In this document: positions 34,138 to 47,381 of the stretch, in pieces
How positions within the stretch are numbered: position 1 is the stretch's first letter
Layout of the letters: each line of letters opens with the position of its first letter
DNA from: Rutidosis leptorrhynchoides
Taxonomy: Eukaryota > Streptophyta > Magnoliopsida > Asterales > Asteraceae
Length of the DNA stretch: 64,000 bases
Assembly (NCBI RefSeq): GCF_046630445.1
Contig: NC_092341.1
Span: 290,822,501 to 290,886,500 of the forward strand
Direction of reading: 5' to 3'
The notes under the pieces: model-generated
What the model was told of the DNA's origin: nothing
The model's database searches: none
The model's input: the letters and a program-made list of their open reading frames with translations, nothing else
Position numbers and translations under genes: made by a program

Positions 34138-35294
34138 TGTGACGCCCCGTACTAAATCAATGTGTACGGACCATCAACAACAGGATCATTACAAGGTCAA
34201 ACACTATATGCTATTTGAAAACCAGTTTAGCATTCATGAAAATATAGCTTTTTACAAAAGATAACGTGCTTCCTATGAATGGAGGCATAAACATAAGTAC
34301 GTGACCCAAAGGTCGTTACAAAGCCATTGTTTGAAAATAACGTAAGTTACGAATGCAAAATAAAAGTTCCATGATTGAGACATCTCTAAGTAATGCAGCG
34401 GAAGGTTAACACAGCAAGTCTGTAACACCAAGACAGCAAGTCTAACAGCGGAAGCAACAATGTCTAAGCACCTGAGAAATACATGCTTAAAAAGTCAACA
34501 CGAATGTTGGTGAGCTATAGCTTGTTTGTAATCAGTAATGTAATGTAGGCCACGAGATTTCAGTGCTTCGACCAGCGTTTCAAATCAGTAAATCAAACAG
34601 TATGATAAAGTATATGTTTATCTGTGGGCACCCGGTAACTAACTTAACGTAATAATACCCCCTAAAAAGCGCACTTGGTGAGTGCGTATGTTTACGAAGT
34701 ATTAAACACTCATTAAATGCTAGCGCGACTAGCCCGAGTGGGGATGTCAAAACCTATGGATCCATATCTAAGATTCGCGTTCACCGGTTCAAAAACCAAT
34801 GACTAAACGTTATCGAGCTAAAGAGAATGTTTATGCCATTGTATAACCCACACAAATATAAAGTTTAAGTACTCGTGCCTAGTATGTAAAACGTAAAATG
34901 CGCATGTATTCTCAGTTCCCAAAATAGTTAAAGTAAAAAAGGGATGCTATAACTCACAGTGTAAAGTAGTTAAGTTGATTCGAGATAAGTTTGCAAGTAG
35001 TTGGTCCGAAAGGTCCTCAACCTAAGTCAAAAGTTACTAAGTCAGTAAATCATCCATGTAAATTAGGTCTTAAGTATCATCATCATTCATCATTTAACAA
35101 AAAGTGTAAAGTAAGTTTCAAGTAAAGACTAGGGTTTGAAACAAAGGCTGACTTCGTTCAGTCGCCACGACTTCTATACAAACTGAAATGAGGCGAGACC
35201 AGTAGCCATGGCTCCGTATATGAGTCCCCTAGGTACTGACCAATTTCCAGAACCAAACTCGTCTTCGTTTGACCATGGTGGCGGTTTATATATA

Positions 35295-35372
<78 letters not shown>

Positions 35373-36918
35373 TGCGAGTAGGTTAGAAATTTCAGCACAA
35401 CGTTAATAGGGTGTAGTGACTTTCGGGAGGCCATAGATCCTAAACCGTAACTCAGATTAAGACGGGGTCTAAATGGAAAATCATCTACTCGAACCGAACT
35501 AACTGAAAATCAACTTTCCAGTAGCCCAGGTAGTCTGAACAGTTCCAGAAACAGTAAGAAAGTTGTTCTAGTGGGTTCTTGGTGCTTGTTGCTCATCACG
35601 GTTCTCATCCTTGATGCGTATAGCTTCAAGTGTACAACTCGTTGATGTGTTTGCATCATTTTAACCAAGGCTTGACCATATTAACACTAGTGTAAGTCTA
35701 AGATATGTAGCACAACTCACTTAAGAGTTGTATGTAGTTTGATGAACCAAAGTTACACCAAGATCTTAGATCCGACACGTACATGAGTTCTACTAGTAAT
35801 ATTAAGCTACAAACTTGAAAGTAAACTTAAATAAACAAGATCTTAAGTTGTAGAACATGGTTCTTAGTTAGATCATGAAGATACAAGTTAGAGAACTTGA
35901 TCTTTAACAACAACAAACGACAAGTAACTAGTAAATGATGATGATGGAACTTGACTTTAAAAGAAAGAAAAGAAAGAAAATAAGTTTATTACTTACAAAG
36001 TTTTGAGAGAAAAAGAGAGAAAAAGAATAGTAAGTAAGTGTGTGTGTGAAATGAGGAAGTAATACTTGTAAATATGTAACAAAAATTGAAAATAAAAGAA
36101 CTCCCTCCCCACCATGAAAGTGGACGGTTTTTACAACAAAAAGGGAAGGGTCAAAATCTACTTTCCAACATGGGAGAATGGTGTTAGCTTGAAATGGTAT
36201 TAAAGCAAATTGGTATGGGAAAGTGGTGTAAGTGTGCATGTAACTAGATTCCTTTCACTAATGTTAATTAATCCATGCTTTCATTAATAAATCACTAGCT
36301 TAAAAGATGAGCTTATTAGTCTATTAAGTGTGTAGGGTGGGCTTCCAAGTCCATGTTCAAATAATAAAAGCCCAATTCAAGTAAGTATGCAATTAATCAA
36401 ATAAAGCCTAAGTAATTAACTAGTAACCTTAGTTAATTAAAAATGATCAATATTAATTAATCATGAATGTAAATAATATTCGAAAATATTATTCGTGAAA
36501 AGTACGTGTGTCACATAGACAAGTCGGGCCATGAAAAGTCAAATACGGTGACAAGTCCATTAAGGTAACTAGTAAGCATTAGTAAACACTAAGCTTAATT
36601 AAATAAGCCCTTAAGCCAAGTAATTGTTATAATAAATAACAATCAAGTTTACGCAGTCATAATATTCCAATTACGACAAAAGTTTAACGTGTACCAAGTA
36701 CGTATCTCGTTTAAAACGATAAGTGACACCAACGGTCGTAAAAGCATTCAGGGATCAAGTTAAGTGATTACACACTTAATAGCACGTAGTAAGATATTAA
36801 CGAAAGTAATTAATCATGATTAAAGATCCCAGAGAATAAGCTAGCTCAGTACGCATAAATACGCAGTTTAGTGAAAGCACAAAGCACAAAAGCAAGTCGA
36901 AAAAGCCGGGTCGTTACA
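34138..36918 (-). repeat. Composite element, LTR 1
   Basis: 2781 bp, TGTGACGCCCCG to GGGTCGTTACA on the plus strand. Compared with LTR 3 it lacks ~385 bp near 35873 and 17 bp near 35056, and has an extra ~85-bp (TA)n at 35287-35370. Confidence 0.85.
35287..35370. repeat. (TA)n microsatellite unique to LTR 1
   Basis: LTRs 2 and 3 have only GCGGTTTAAGTGCG here (about 42821 and 48538). Confidence 0.95.
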
Positions 36919-39900
36919 TTACCCACCTGTTAAAGAAAATTTCATCCCGAAATTTTGAGGAGTGACCAACAATGGTACCGTATTTGAATAAGAAGGAGCG
37001 TATCAAAGTTTCGTGAGACACATGGGCTCAGTAGTGAGTTATTTACCTTGAAAGGTACTTCGGCGTATGAAAGTAAGAATAGGTATATGCCATTAATTAA
37101 GTCTCTTGTCCTAAGAGATCAACAAATTGGTTTCGTTTCTGATTAGCATGAGTATGTCATCTGAATATATATCCACAAAAGGAAATATGGTGTTTTAACC
37201 TTACAGGCATCTTCAGTAAGCTGGATGCAGGAAATGCATCATGAATGTTACCAACCCCTTAATTTCGGAAGGAGGCCATAGGCATAAAGAATCCGGCACT
37301 TAAGAACGTTTCATTTGATTAATTGAATTGATATTTTAGCTGAAAGTGACCAATCGGACTTGCAAGCCATAATTATTTATAGTGCCTTCAGAGTGGTCTG
37401 AACGAACAATGAAAGATATCACCCAGTTTAACATACAGTGTGTGGACTTATCCTTGGATGGAATGAAAACACAGTTCCATAATGTAACTTTATCCTTTCA
37501 GTTACATGTTGAAGTTAGGGTTAACGTTAACTAGGACAACAGATAGTTGCAACCAACGAAGGAAGAAATATATAGAGTATCCACATCAGTGTCGTAAGTG
37601 TTTTAAGCAGTCCCCTCCCAAAGGGATAACAAGATTCATAGGTTCTCAAAGTATCTTACATTACATTTCAGAAAGAGAATCGCACGAAAGGTGTGATCTT
37701 TGAACGAGAGTGAACTCTTCGAGCGGTCCGTTTTGAATTTATCCTTATACTTAGGGGGATGTGCGAATGAGAAGATACGTGAACTATTGGTCCTAAAGAA
37801 TGGTTTACTCTGAGTGAAAGGAATCTCCAAAAATGATTCATGTACCTCTACATACAGATTTATAGAGATGAGGTTTACGAGGGTGTTGCAATTTTTCATG
37901 AAGTATTGAGAACAGAAACCCACCTCGTGCCTTTCCTACAATAGGGTGACCACTGAGTGTACCTCAGAAAACCGATTTATTGGCCCGCGCTTTTGTCATG
38001 TCTAATCTTAGAAGGAACATTTTATGGTGCGAAGACTTTCTAACAAAGTTTATAAAACTGCCATCCAAAGTGGCTCAAGAGTTTTTAACAAAGATCTTAA
38101 TGGTAAGCTTCATCCCCAACGGAGGGCGAGAAGAAGTGTGATCCATACATGGTGTAGTCTAATGCGAAAACCTTTAATAAAATCAACCAAGGAAGTTTTG
38201 AAAAACCTTTAAACGTTTGATGCGACAACATAAACGGAACGAAGTTCTTAGTAAATTTAGAAGCAGGTACAACGTGTACCATTTTGCACAAAACTATTTG
38301 ACTTAAGTTGAATAACTCGATAAAGGAGCGATTTTTAAATAATTTGAAGATATAACTTAGTATGTACTAACCAAAATAAGTAAGGGTAAATTTATTAACT
38401 TAATTATACATATATGACTTTATAAATCGCATAAGTGACAGAAAAAATTTTATTACTTTCATTTGTCCATAAATCCCGTGAGGACCGCACGAATAATCAA
38501 CGTGTAAATTTTTTGGATAAACATAGTTTTTCGTATTTTAGAGGTTATGAGTTGAAAAATATCGAGTGAAAAATCTTTGAATCATCGGGTGACATGTTAC
38601 TGAGTAATGAAAACTAACGAATTAAATGTAGTTTTGATTACTATCAGGACATAAGCCTTTGGGCCAAAAATGTTCACATGCGAAGCCGTTGCTAAAAAGT
38701 GAGATATGAAGGATAGAGCATGAGGATGAGAAGTTAATCGCTTCTTGACTTTGTAAAATACCAAACAGGTTATGACTAATAATAAAGTCGGAATATTGAT
38801 GGTGTTAATATTGCTAAATGAGAGTTTCTTGGAATAAGTCAGGACTTAGAGTTATGTAAGAAAGAGCATTGTTCCGACAGGTGTGGCGAATAAGATTCAT
38901 GGGGTAACGCAATAATTTTAAATGGTTTAAGTGTTTTTGGATGCCCAAAGGCTCTGAATGACATGGCAGTAAGTGCCTTCAACACATATACACATGAATC
39001 TCTCGATTTCGACAGTTGTAAAGTCTTTATGATGACTTAGACACGGGCAAGCAACGAAAAATTTTACATAACAAGCAACGAAAGTTTTATAGAAATCGTT
39101 TAAGGTGACAATGCAGGAAAAGAAATGAAGTTCTTAGTAAATATAGGCTACTCCAAGTAAAATGTCTTTTGATTAAAAGAGTTGATTTGTAAAAGTGAAA
39201 GTAAAATTTCGCATGTACTAGTCAAAAGTAAGTAATCATTTACTTTATTATATATAACATATACGGCTTCTAAAATTTGTACGAATGTCAATAAAATAAA
39301 TTTATTTTCATAAAACCTTGAGAGGAAGGCACGGTTAAATAGTGTGTGTGTAAAATTTTGGCAAAATTTTCATATTTCGAAGGTTACAAGTTGGAAAAAG
39401 ATTGATGAGGATTGAGTAAAAATTTTTTGTAAATTTCGGGTGATATTTGAGGTAATGAAAACTATTGAATTTAAATGTGGTTGATGACTATTAGTAGGGC
39501 ATAAGTCCTTTGACCAAAAATGCTTAAGTGTGAAGTTGTTGCTTATAAGTGAGATACGAAAGGGAGAGTATGAGGATGGGAATTAACTGCCCATTGATTT
39601 TGGAAATTTTGAACTAGTATGACTACGGTTGAAGTAAGAAGGATGATGGTGTGGTTATCATCGAATCAGGAATCTCTTAGAATAAGTGAGGATTTAGAGT
39701 CGCGTAAGAATGAGTATCAAATAAGATTCTTGGGTAGTCTTTAATATAGAATCTGAATCGCTGAAGTGACGGGATACAATTTCCGTTATGTATCGTTGTG
39801 CAAGTTTGTCCATTGTATCAGTTTCTCTTGTGGCTAGAAAGTGGGCAGATTTGGTGAGATGGTCAATAATAACCCAGATAATGTCCTAACCGCTTACCGT

Positions 39901-41499
39901 TTTCGGTAGTTTCGTGATGAAATCCATTGTTATTCCTTCCCATCACCATTGTGGGATTTAGGGTTGTTGTCATGCAACTAATAAGGTTCAGCTTTCGGGT
40001 TACTTCTCTTCCCGTAATAGTTCACCATTCTTGCGAGGTATACGAATAAATTTTCTCACTATAAATAAATTTTGCTTTCATCCTTGAAATCCAGTCTGTT
40101 CCAACTAACTCATCAAGCTTCCTAACTTGATGGGTGTTCCTAACTTGATGGGTGTTAGGTTAATCTTAAGGTTCATTCCAACCAAATCTTATTATACTAT
40201 CGCGAAAAATTCTATCCGCCTTCTCAAATAACATCTGCTTGTGCGTAGGTAACTAATCCTTTCCAACTACTACCTTAAAACTTTCAAGTTTTGTTGACAT
40301 GAGATCGTCTCTAAATGACCCACCTATTAATTGTAAGGTACTACCTTAAATTATTCCTCTATCTCTGCCAGCTTACCATTAGCTCGTCCTATAGAATACT
40401 TAACTCTCATGGTTGTTAATGGCTTATTATTCATAATGCTAAGGTTCTTAGATATAAGGTTTCTATCGTTCTAGTATTTAACAATTCCGAAATAATAAAA
40501 CGTTGTGACGAAATGCACCCTAACTAAAATCAGGATCCATGCGAGTCTCCATAACTGAGATAACGATTGTTCTACCGCAAGTGAGTCCAAAGTTCTTCCT
40601 ATTTGAAAACTTTTCTCCTAAGTGCCCTGGGTGTCTATATCTATAACAAATTTTCGGGTTATCAATTTTGCAATCAAGGCCCTTCTTGTACAGTATCTGG
40701 GATACGTGGTTATTCTTTCCCGACCTCTAACAGACCATAATGCGTAAACTCAAATGGTTCTTACCAAAGTTTCCTTTGAATCACTTCATATTCCTTATAT
40801 AGTAACATTGGGACTTCTGCATGATTTACTTCAATATAATCACGCTGGCCTGGCGTCATTATATTGTACTAAATTGTACGTTCATTCCAATATCACTCCA
40901 TATGGTCAATGTAATGTGATCACTTCAAGTTCTACTCAATTTCATCCAACAATGCTTTGTCTATGCTATCTCAAAACCAAGTCTACAAAATTAATCTCAC
41001 AGTTCCTCAATGTGGGTGCGTAGGTTCCGTAGGTCATGCATCAATGCCTAAGTACAAAAGTGTCATTAGGTCGTCGAGTAGTGGTGAAGAATGAAAGAGA
41101 TAAATGACGGTCATGAAAGCGAACGGGATACATGTCAGCTTGCGGAAACTGAGCAACCTTCTAATGTTCATATGATGTACGTGGCTAATTAGAGTGAGCT
41201 CGGGGTGCGGTTACTCCGACAAGTCCACCAAAATTCCTTCCTCTGATGATCAACTTTAGTGGGCGCATAATTCGAAGGGTACTCCTTCTACATTGCGTGA
41301 AGTAATGTTTCGATCTTTGGAACGGTGGAACAGTAGTAACATGTGGATTACAATACTAATCCTTAGGGTTAGACGAGTGGGAAAGTAGTTCAGAAAAATA
41401 TCTGAACTGGGAAGGATAAGTTCTCCACGTCGGTACAGTGAATAGTAGACATGTAGCAAGAGCGTAATCAGGCATAACAACTACAGCAGCCTAGATCGT

Positions 41500-41740
41500 T
41501 TAAAGCAGCACATAGCATGGCAATAGTAACAGTATCATACCGAAGTAACATGTTAAAAGCAGATAGTAGCATGCAGTAGCGAGAGTAAGCAAAAGCATAC
41601 AAAGAGTTTACATAGCAGTAAAAGGAAACGGTAGCATGCAGCAAGTTCATACAGCAGTAGAAGTAAGTAGTGGCATGCAGTAGTAGTAAGCAGTAACATG
41701 TAGTAATATAACACAGTAGCATGCAGCAGGTTCCGCAGAA
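41500..41740. repeat. Degenerate GTAGCATGCAGTAG repeat region
   Basis: Multiple diverged units with the core AGCATGCAG, just inside the PBS. An equal block lies at 47030-47270 in internal copy 2. Units are too irregular and adjacent for a CRISPR. Confidence 0.6.
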
Positions 41741-41835
41741 ACAAGTAAAAGAGCAAGTTGTAGATTAGTCCTATTAGTGAATCTTACTCGACTCGGTCAA
41801 GACGCACTAATGCAACCTAATTCCCTACAACCAAT

Positions 41836-41847
41836 GCTCTGATACCA
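41836..41847 (-). other. Primer-binding site (iMet), copy 1
   Basis: TGGTATCAGAGC on the minus strand, two bases from LTR 2. Confidence 0.85.
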
Positions 41848-41849
41848 AA

Positions 41850-44328
41850 TGTGACGCCCCGTACTAAATCAATGTGTACGGACCATCAACAATAGGATCA
41901 TTACAAGGTCAAACACTATATGCTATTTGAAAACCAGTTTAGCATTCATGAAAATATAGCTTTTTACAAAAGATAACGTGCTTCCTATGAATGGAGGCAT
42001 AAACATAAGTACGTGACCCAAAGGTCGTTACAAAGCCATTGTTTGAAAATAACGTAAGTTACGAATGCAAAATAAAAGTTCCATGATTGAGACATCTCTA
42101 AGTAATGCAGCGGAAGGCTAACACAGCAAGTCTGTAACACCAAGACAGCAAGTCTAACAGCGGAAGCAACAATGTCTAAGCACCTGAGAAATACATGCTT
42201 AAAAAGTCAACACGAATGTTGGTGAGCTATAGCTTGTTTGTAATCAGTAATGTAATGTAGGCCACGAGATTTCAGTGCTTCGACCAGCGTTTCAAATCAG
42301 TAAATCAAACAGTATGATAAACCAATGACTAAACGTTACCGAGCTAAAAGGAATGTTTATGTCGTTGTATAACCCACACAAATATAAAGTTTAAGTACTC
42401 GTGCCTAGTATGTAAAATGTAAAATGCACATATATTCTCAGTTCCCAAAATAGTTAAAGTAAAAAAGGATGCTATAACTCACAGTGTAAAGTAGTTAAGT
42501 TGATTCGAGATAAGTTTGCAAGTAGTTGGTCCAAAAGGTCCTCAACCTAAGTCAAAAGTTACTAAGTCAGTAAATCGTCCCAAAGGTTTAAAAGTATGTA
42601 AATTAGGTCTTAATTATCATCATCATTAATCATTTAACAAAAAGTGTAAAGTAAGTTTCAAGTAAAGACTAGGGTTTGAAACAAAGGCTGAATTCGTTCA
42701 GTCGCCACTACTTCTATACAAACTGAAATGAGGTGAGACCAGTGGCCATGGCTCCGTATATGAGTCCCCTAGGTACTGACCATTTTCCAGAACTAAACTC
42801 GTGTTCGTTTGACCGTGGTGGCGGTTTAAGTGCGAGTAGGTTAGAAATTTCAGCACAACGTTAATAGGGTGTAGTGACTTTCGGGAGGCCATAGATCCTA
42901 AACCGTAACTCGGATTAAGACGAGGTCTAAATGGAAAATCATCTACTCGAACTAGACTAACTGAAAATCAACTTTCCAGTAGCCCAGGTAGTCTGATTAG
43001 TTCCATAAACAGTAAGAAAGGTGTTCCGGTGGGTTCTTGGTGCTTGTTGCTCATCACGGTTCTCATCCTTGATAAGTATAGCTTCAAGTGTACAACTCGT
43101 TGATGTGTTTGCATCATTTTAACCAAGGTTTGACCATCATAACACTAGTGTAAGTCTAAGATATGTAGCACAACTCACTTAAGAGTTGTATGTAGTTTGA
43201 TGAACTAAAGTTACATCAAGATCTTAGATCCGACACGTACATGAGTTCTACTAGTAATATTAAGCTACAAACTTGAAAGTAAACTTAAATAAATAAGATC
43301 TTAAGTTGTAGAATATAGTTCTTAGTTAGATCTTGAAGATCCTAGACCCAAAAGTCTAGATCTAACATAAGTGTACAAAGTTATAATTAAAAAGTTTACT
43401 TACATGTTCTTGAACTTACAAAGTTTAACTTTGGTTTCAAGAAATATGAGATCAAGATTAACTAGTAATACTTGACCAAATTAACAACATCACAACTTTT
43501 AAGCACTTACAAAAGAAAAAATTAAACTAAAGTACAAGTATTATGTTCATGTTTGTTTCATACTTAGAAAGATTCAAATCAAAGTTTGGATCTTAGAATT
43601 TAAGTCTACAAACATGAACACAAGTATGATAATGAAACTTATGAACTTTAAATCTTGAAAACATTTAAATGTAGAACCATAAACTAACAAGTTTATGTTC
43701 TTGTTCTTGGTTCTTCATCAAATAAAAGATGGAAGAAAGCAAGATTCATGAAGATACAAGTTAGAGAACTTGATCTTTAACAACAACAAACAACAAGTAA
43801 CTAGTAAATGATGATGATGGAACTTGACTTTAAAAGAAAGAAAAGAAAGAAAATAAGTTTATTACTTACAAAGTTTTGAGAGAAAAAGAGAGAAAAAGAA
43901 TAGTAAGTAAGTGTGTGTGTGTGAAATGAGGAAGTAATACTTGTAAATATGTAACAAAATTGAAAATAAAATAACTCCCTCCCCACTATGAAAGTGGACG
44001 GTTTTTACAACAAAAAGGGAAGGGTCAAAATCTACTTTCCAACATGGGAGAATGGTGTTAGCTTGAAATGGTATTAAAGCAAATTGGTATGGAAAAGTGG
44101 TGTAAGTGTGCATGTAACTAGATTCCTATCACTAATGTTAATTAATCCATGCTTTCATTAATAAATCACTAGCTTAAAAGATGAGCTTATTAGTCCATTA
44201 AGTATGTAGGGTGGGCTTCCAAGTCCATGTTCAAATAATAAAAGCCCAATCCAAGTAAGTATGCAATTAATCAAATAAAGCCCAAGTAATTAACTAGTAA
44301 CCTTAGTTAATTAAAAATGATCAATATT
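41850..44328 (-). repeat. Composite element, LTR 2 (truncated, recombinant)
   Basis: It begins like LTR 1 and differs from it by about two bases in the first 330. It lacks ~190 bp after 42319. It keeps the ~385-bp block that LTR 1 lost. LTR homology stops at 44328, where a rearranged junction joins it to internal sequence. Confidence 0.8.
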
Positions 44329-44360
44329 GCTAAATGATCAGTAAATCAAACAGTATGATA
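44329..44360. other. Rearrangement junction with filler DNA
   Basis: 44329-44337 (GCTAAATGA) copies internal sequence. 44338-44360 copies LTR sequence 42297-42319 (TCAGTAAATC...TATGATA). Internal sequence resumes at 44361, equivalent to 38808. Confidence 0.75.
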
Positions 44361-47300
44361 ATATTGCTAAATGAGAGTTTCTTGGAATAAGTCAGGACTT
44401 AGAGTTATGTAAGAAAGAGCATTGTTCCGACAGGTGTGGCGAATAAGATCCATGGGGTAACGCAATAATTTTAAATGGTTTAAGTGTTAGTGGATGCTCA
44501 GAGGCTCTGAATGACGTGGCAGTAAGTGCCTTCAACACATACACACATGAATCTCTCGATTTCGACGGTTGTAAAGTCTTTATGATAACTTGGACACGGG
44601 CAAGCAAAAAATTTTACATAACAAGCAACGAAAGTTTTATAGAAATCGTTTAAGGTGATAATGCAGGAAAAGAAACGAAGTTCTTAGTAAATATAAGCTA
44701 CTCCAAGTAAAATGTCTTTTGATTAAAAGAGTTGATTTGTAAAAGTGAAAGTAAAATTTCGCATGTACTAGTCAAAAGTAAGTAATCATTTACTTTATTA
44801 TATATAACATATATGGCTTCTAAAATTTGTACGAATGTCAATAAAATAAATTTATTTTCATAAAACCTTGAGTGGATCGCACGGTTAAATAGTGTGTGTG
44901 TAAAATTTTGGCAAAATTTTCATATTTCGAAGGTTACAAGTTGGAAAAAGATTGATGAGGATTGAGTAAAAGATTTTTGTAAATTTCGGGTGATATTTGA
45001 GGTAATGAAAACTATTGAATTTAAATGTGGTTGATGACTATTAGTAGGGCATAAGTCCTTTGACCAAAAATGCTTAAGTGTGAAGTTGTTGCTTATAAGT
45101 GAGATACGAAAGGGAGAGTATGAGGATGGGAATTAACTACCCATTGATTTTGGAAATTTCGAACTGGTATGACTATGGTTGAAGTAAAAAGGATGATGGC
45201 GTAGTTATCATCGAATCAGGAATCTCTCGGAATAAGTGAGGATTTAGAGTCGTGTAAGAATGAGTATCAAATAAGATTCTTGGGTAGTCTTTAATATAGA
45301 ATCTGAATCGCTGAAGTGACGGGATACAATTTCCATTATGTATCGTTGTGAAAGTTTGTCCATTGTATCGGTTTCTCTTGTGGCTAGAAAGTGAGCAGAT
45401 TTGGTGAGATGGTCAATAATAACCCAGATAATGTCCTAACCGCTTATCATTTTCGGTAGTTTCGTGATGAAATCCATTGTTATTCCTTCCCATATCCATT
45501 GTGGGATTTTGGGTTGTTGTCATGCAACTAATAAGGTTCAGCTTTCAGGTTACTTCTCTTCCCGTAATAGTTCACCATTCTTGCGAGGTATACGAATAAA
45601 TTTTCTCACTATAAATAAATTTCGCTTTCATCCTTGAAATCCAGTCTGTTCCAACTAACTCATCAAGCTTCCTAACTTGATGGGTGTTTGGTTAATCTTA
45701 AGGTTCATTCCAACCAAATCTTATTATACTATCGCGAAAAATTCTATCCGCCTTCTCAATTAACATCTGCTTGTGCGTAGATAACTAATCCTTTCCAACT
45801 ACTACCTTAAAACTTTCAAGTTTTGTTGACATGAGATCATCTCTAAATGACCCACCTGTTAATTGTGAGGTACTACCTTAAATTATTCCTCTATCTCTGC
45901 CAGCTTACCATTAGCTCGTCCTATAGAATACTTAACTCTCATGGTTGTTAATGGCTTATTATTCATAACGCTAAGGTTCTTAGATATAAGGTTTCTATCA
46001 TTCTAGTATTTAACAATTCCGAAATAATAAAACGTTGTGACGAAACGCACCCTAACTAAAATCAGGATCCATGCGAGTCTCCATAACTGAGATAACGATT
46101 GTTCTACCGCAAGTGAGTCCAAAGTTCTTCCTATTTGAAAACTTTTCTCCTAAGTGCCCGGGGTGTCTATATCTATAACAAATTTCCGGGTTATCAATTT
46201 TGCAATCAAGGCCCTTCTTGTACAGTATCTGGGATACGTGGTTATTCTTTCCCTACCTCTAACAGACCATAATGCGTAAACTCAAATGGTTCTTACCAAA
46301 GTTTCCTTTGAATCACTTCATATTCCTTATATAGTAACATTGGGACTTCTGCATGATTTACTTCAATATAATCACGCTGGCCTGGCGTCATTATATTGTA
46401 CTAAATCGTACGTTCATTCCAATATCACTCCATATGGTCAATGTAATGTGATCACTTCAAGTTCTACTCAATTTCATCCAACAATGTTTTGTCTATGCTA
46501 TCTCAAAACCAAGTCTACATAATTAATCTCACAGTTCCTCGATGTGGGTGCGTAGGTTCCGTAGGTCATGCATCAATGCCTAAGTACAGAAGTGTCATTA
46601 GGTCGTCGAGTAGTGGTGAAGAACGAAAGAGATAAATGACGGTCATGAAAGCGAACGGGATACAGGTCAGCTTGCGGAAACTGAGCAACCTTCTAATGTT
46701 CATATGATGTACGTGGCTAATTAGAGTGAGCTCGGGGTGCGGTTACTCTGACAAGTCCACCAATATTCCTTCCTCTGATGATCAACTTTAGTGGGCACGT
46801 AATTCGAGGGGTACTCCTTCTACATTGCGTGAAGTAATGTTTCGATCCTTGGAACGGTGGAACAGTAGTAACAGGTGGATTACAATACTAATCCTTAGGG
46901 TTAGACGAGTGGGAAAGTAGTTCAGAAAAATATCTGAACTGGGAAGGATAAGTTCTCCACGTCAGTACAGCAAATAGTAGACATGTAGCAAGAGCGTAAT
47001 CAGGCATAACAACTACAGCAGCCTAGATCATTTAAAGCAGCACGTAGCATGGCAATAGTAACAGTATCATACCGAAGTAACATGTTAAAAGCAGATAGTA
47101 GCATGCAGTAGCGAGAGTAAACAAAAGCATACAACGAGTTTACATAGCAGTAAAAGGAAACGGTAGCATGCAGCAAGTTCATACAGCAGTAGAAGTAAGT
47201 AGTGGCATGCAGTAGTAGTAAGCAGTAACATGCAGTAATATAACACAGTAGCATGCAGCAGGTTCCACAGAAACAAGTAAAAGAGCAAGTTGTAGATTAG

Positions 47301-47381
47301 TCCTATTAGTGAATCTTACTCGACTCGGTCAAGACGCACTAATGCAACCTAATTCCCTACAACCAATGCTCTGATACCAAA
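44361..47381 (-). mobile_element. Composite element, internal region copy 2 (truncated, decayed)
   Basis: Homologous to 38808-41849 with about 2% difference by eye. The same integrase (about 45345-45515) and protease (about 45610-45720) scraps recur, and the PBS is at 47368-47379. The PPT side, equivalent to 36919-38807, is deleted. Confidence 0.75.
47368..47379 (-). other. Primer-binding site (iMet), copy 2
   Basis: TGGTATCAGAGC on the minus strand, two bases from LTR 3. Confidence 0.85.

Larger units (their letters stand above)
36919..41849 (-). mobile_element. Composite element, internal region copy 1 (decayed pol)
   Basis: It opens (right to left) with a PBS at 41836-41847. It has a PPT-like tract at 36919-36935 next to LTR 1. 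39820-39990 matches the integrase catalytic region of the chromovirus at 4660-4750 (GATTTGGTGAGA, GTGATGAAATCCAT). 40060-40190 matches its protease region (CTTTCA...CCAGTC). RT and RNase H are missing between them. No ORF is intact. Confidence 0.65.

Noticed and set aside
35174-35434. 86-codon minus-strand ORF with IYIY repeat
   Set aside because: Arises from the (TA)n array in LTR 1; related short ORFs in LTRs 2 and 3 are LTR sequence.
35928-36239. 103-codon minus-strand ORF, repeated at 43801-44113 and 49518-49829
   Set aside because: LTR of the composite element. Phe/Tyr/Ser-rich, frameshifted between copies, and not constrained.
40754-41023. 89-codon plus-strand ORF, partly repeated at 46286-46522
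   Set aside because: Antisense to the decayed internal region, and the second copy is shortened by a stop.
41468-41756. Leu/Cys/Tyr-rich ORFs (repeated at 47000-47288), first considered as a CRISPR-like or membrane peptide
   Set aside because: They translate a degenerate AGCATGCAG repeat. Units are adjacent and diverged, without spacers, in a plant retroelement.
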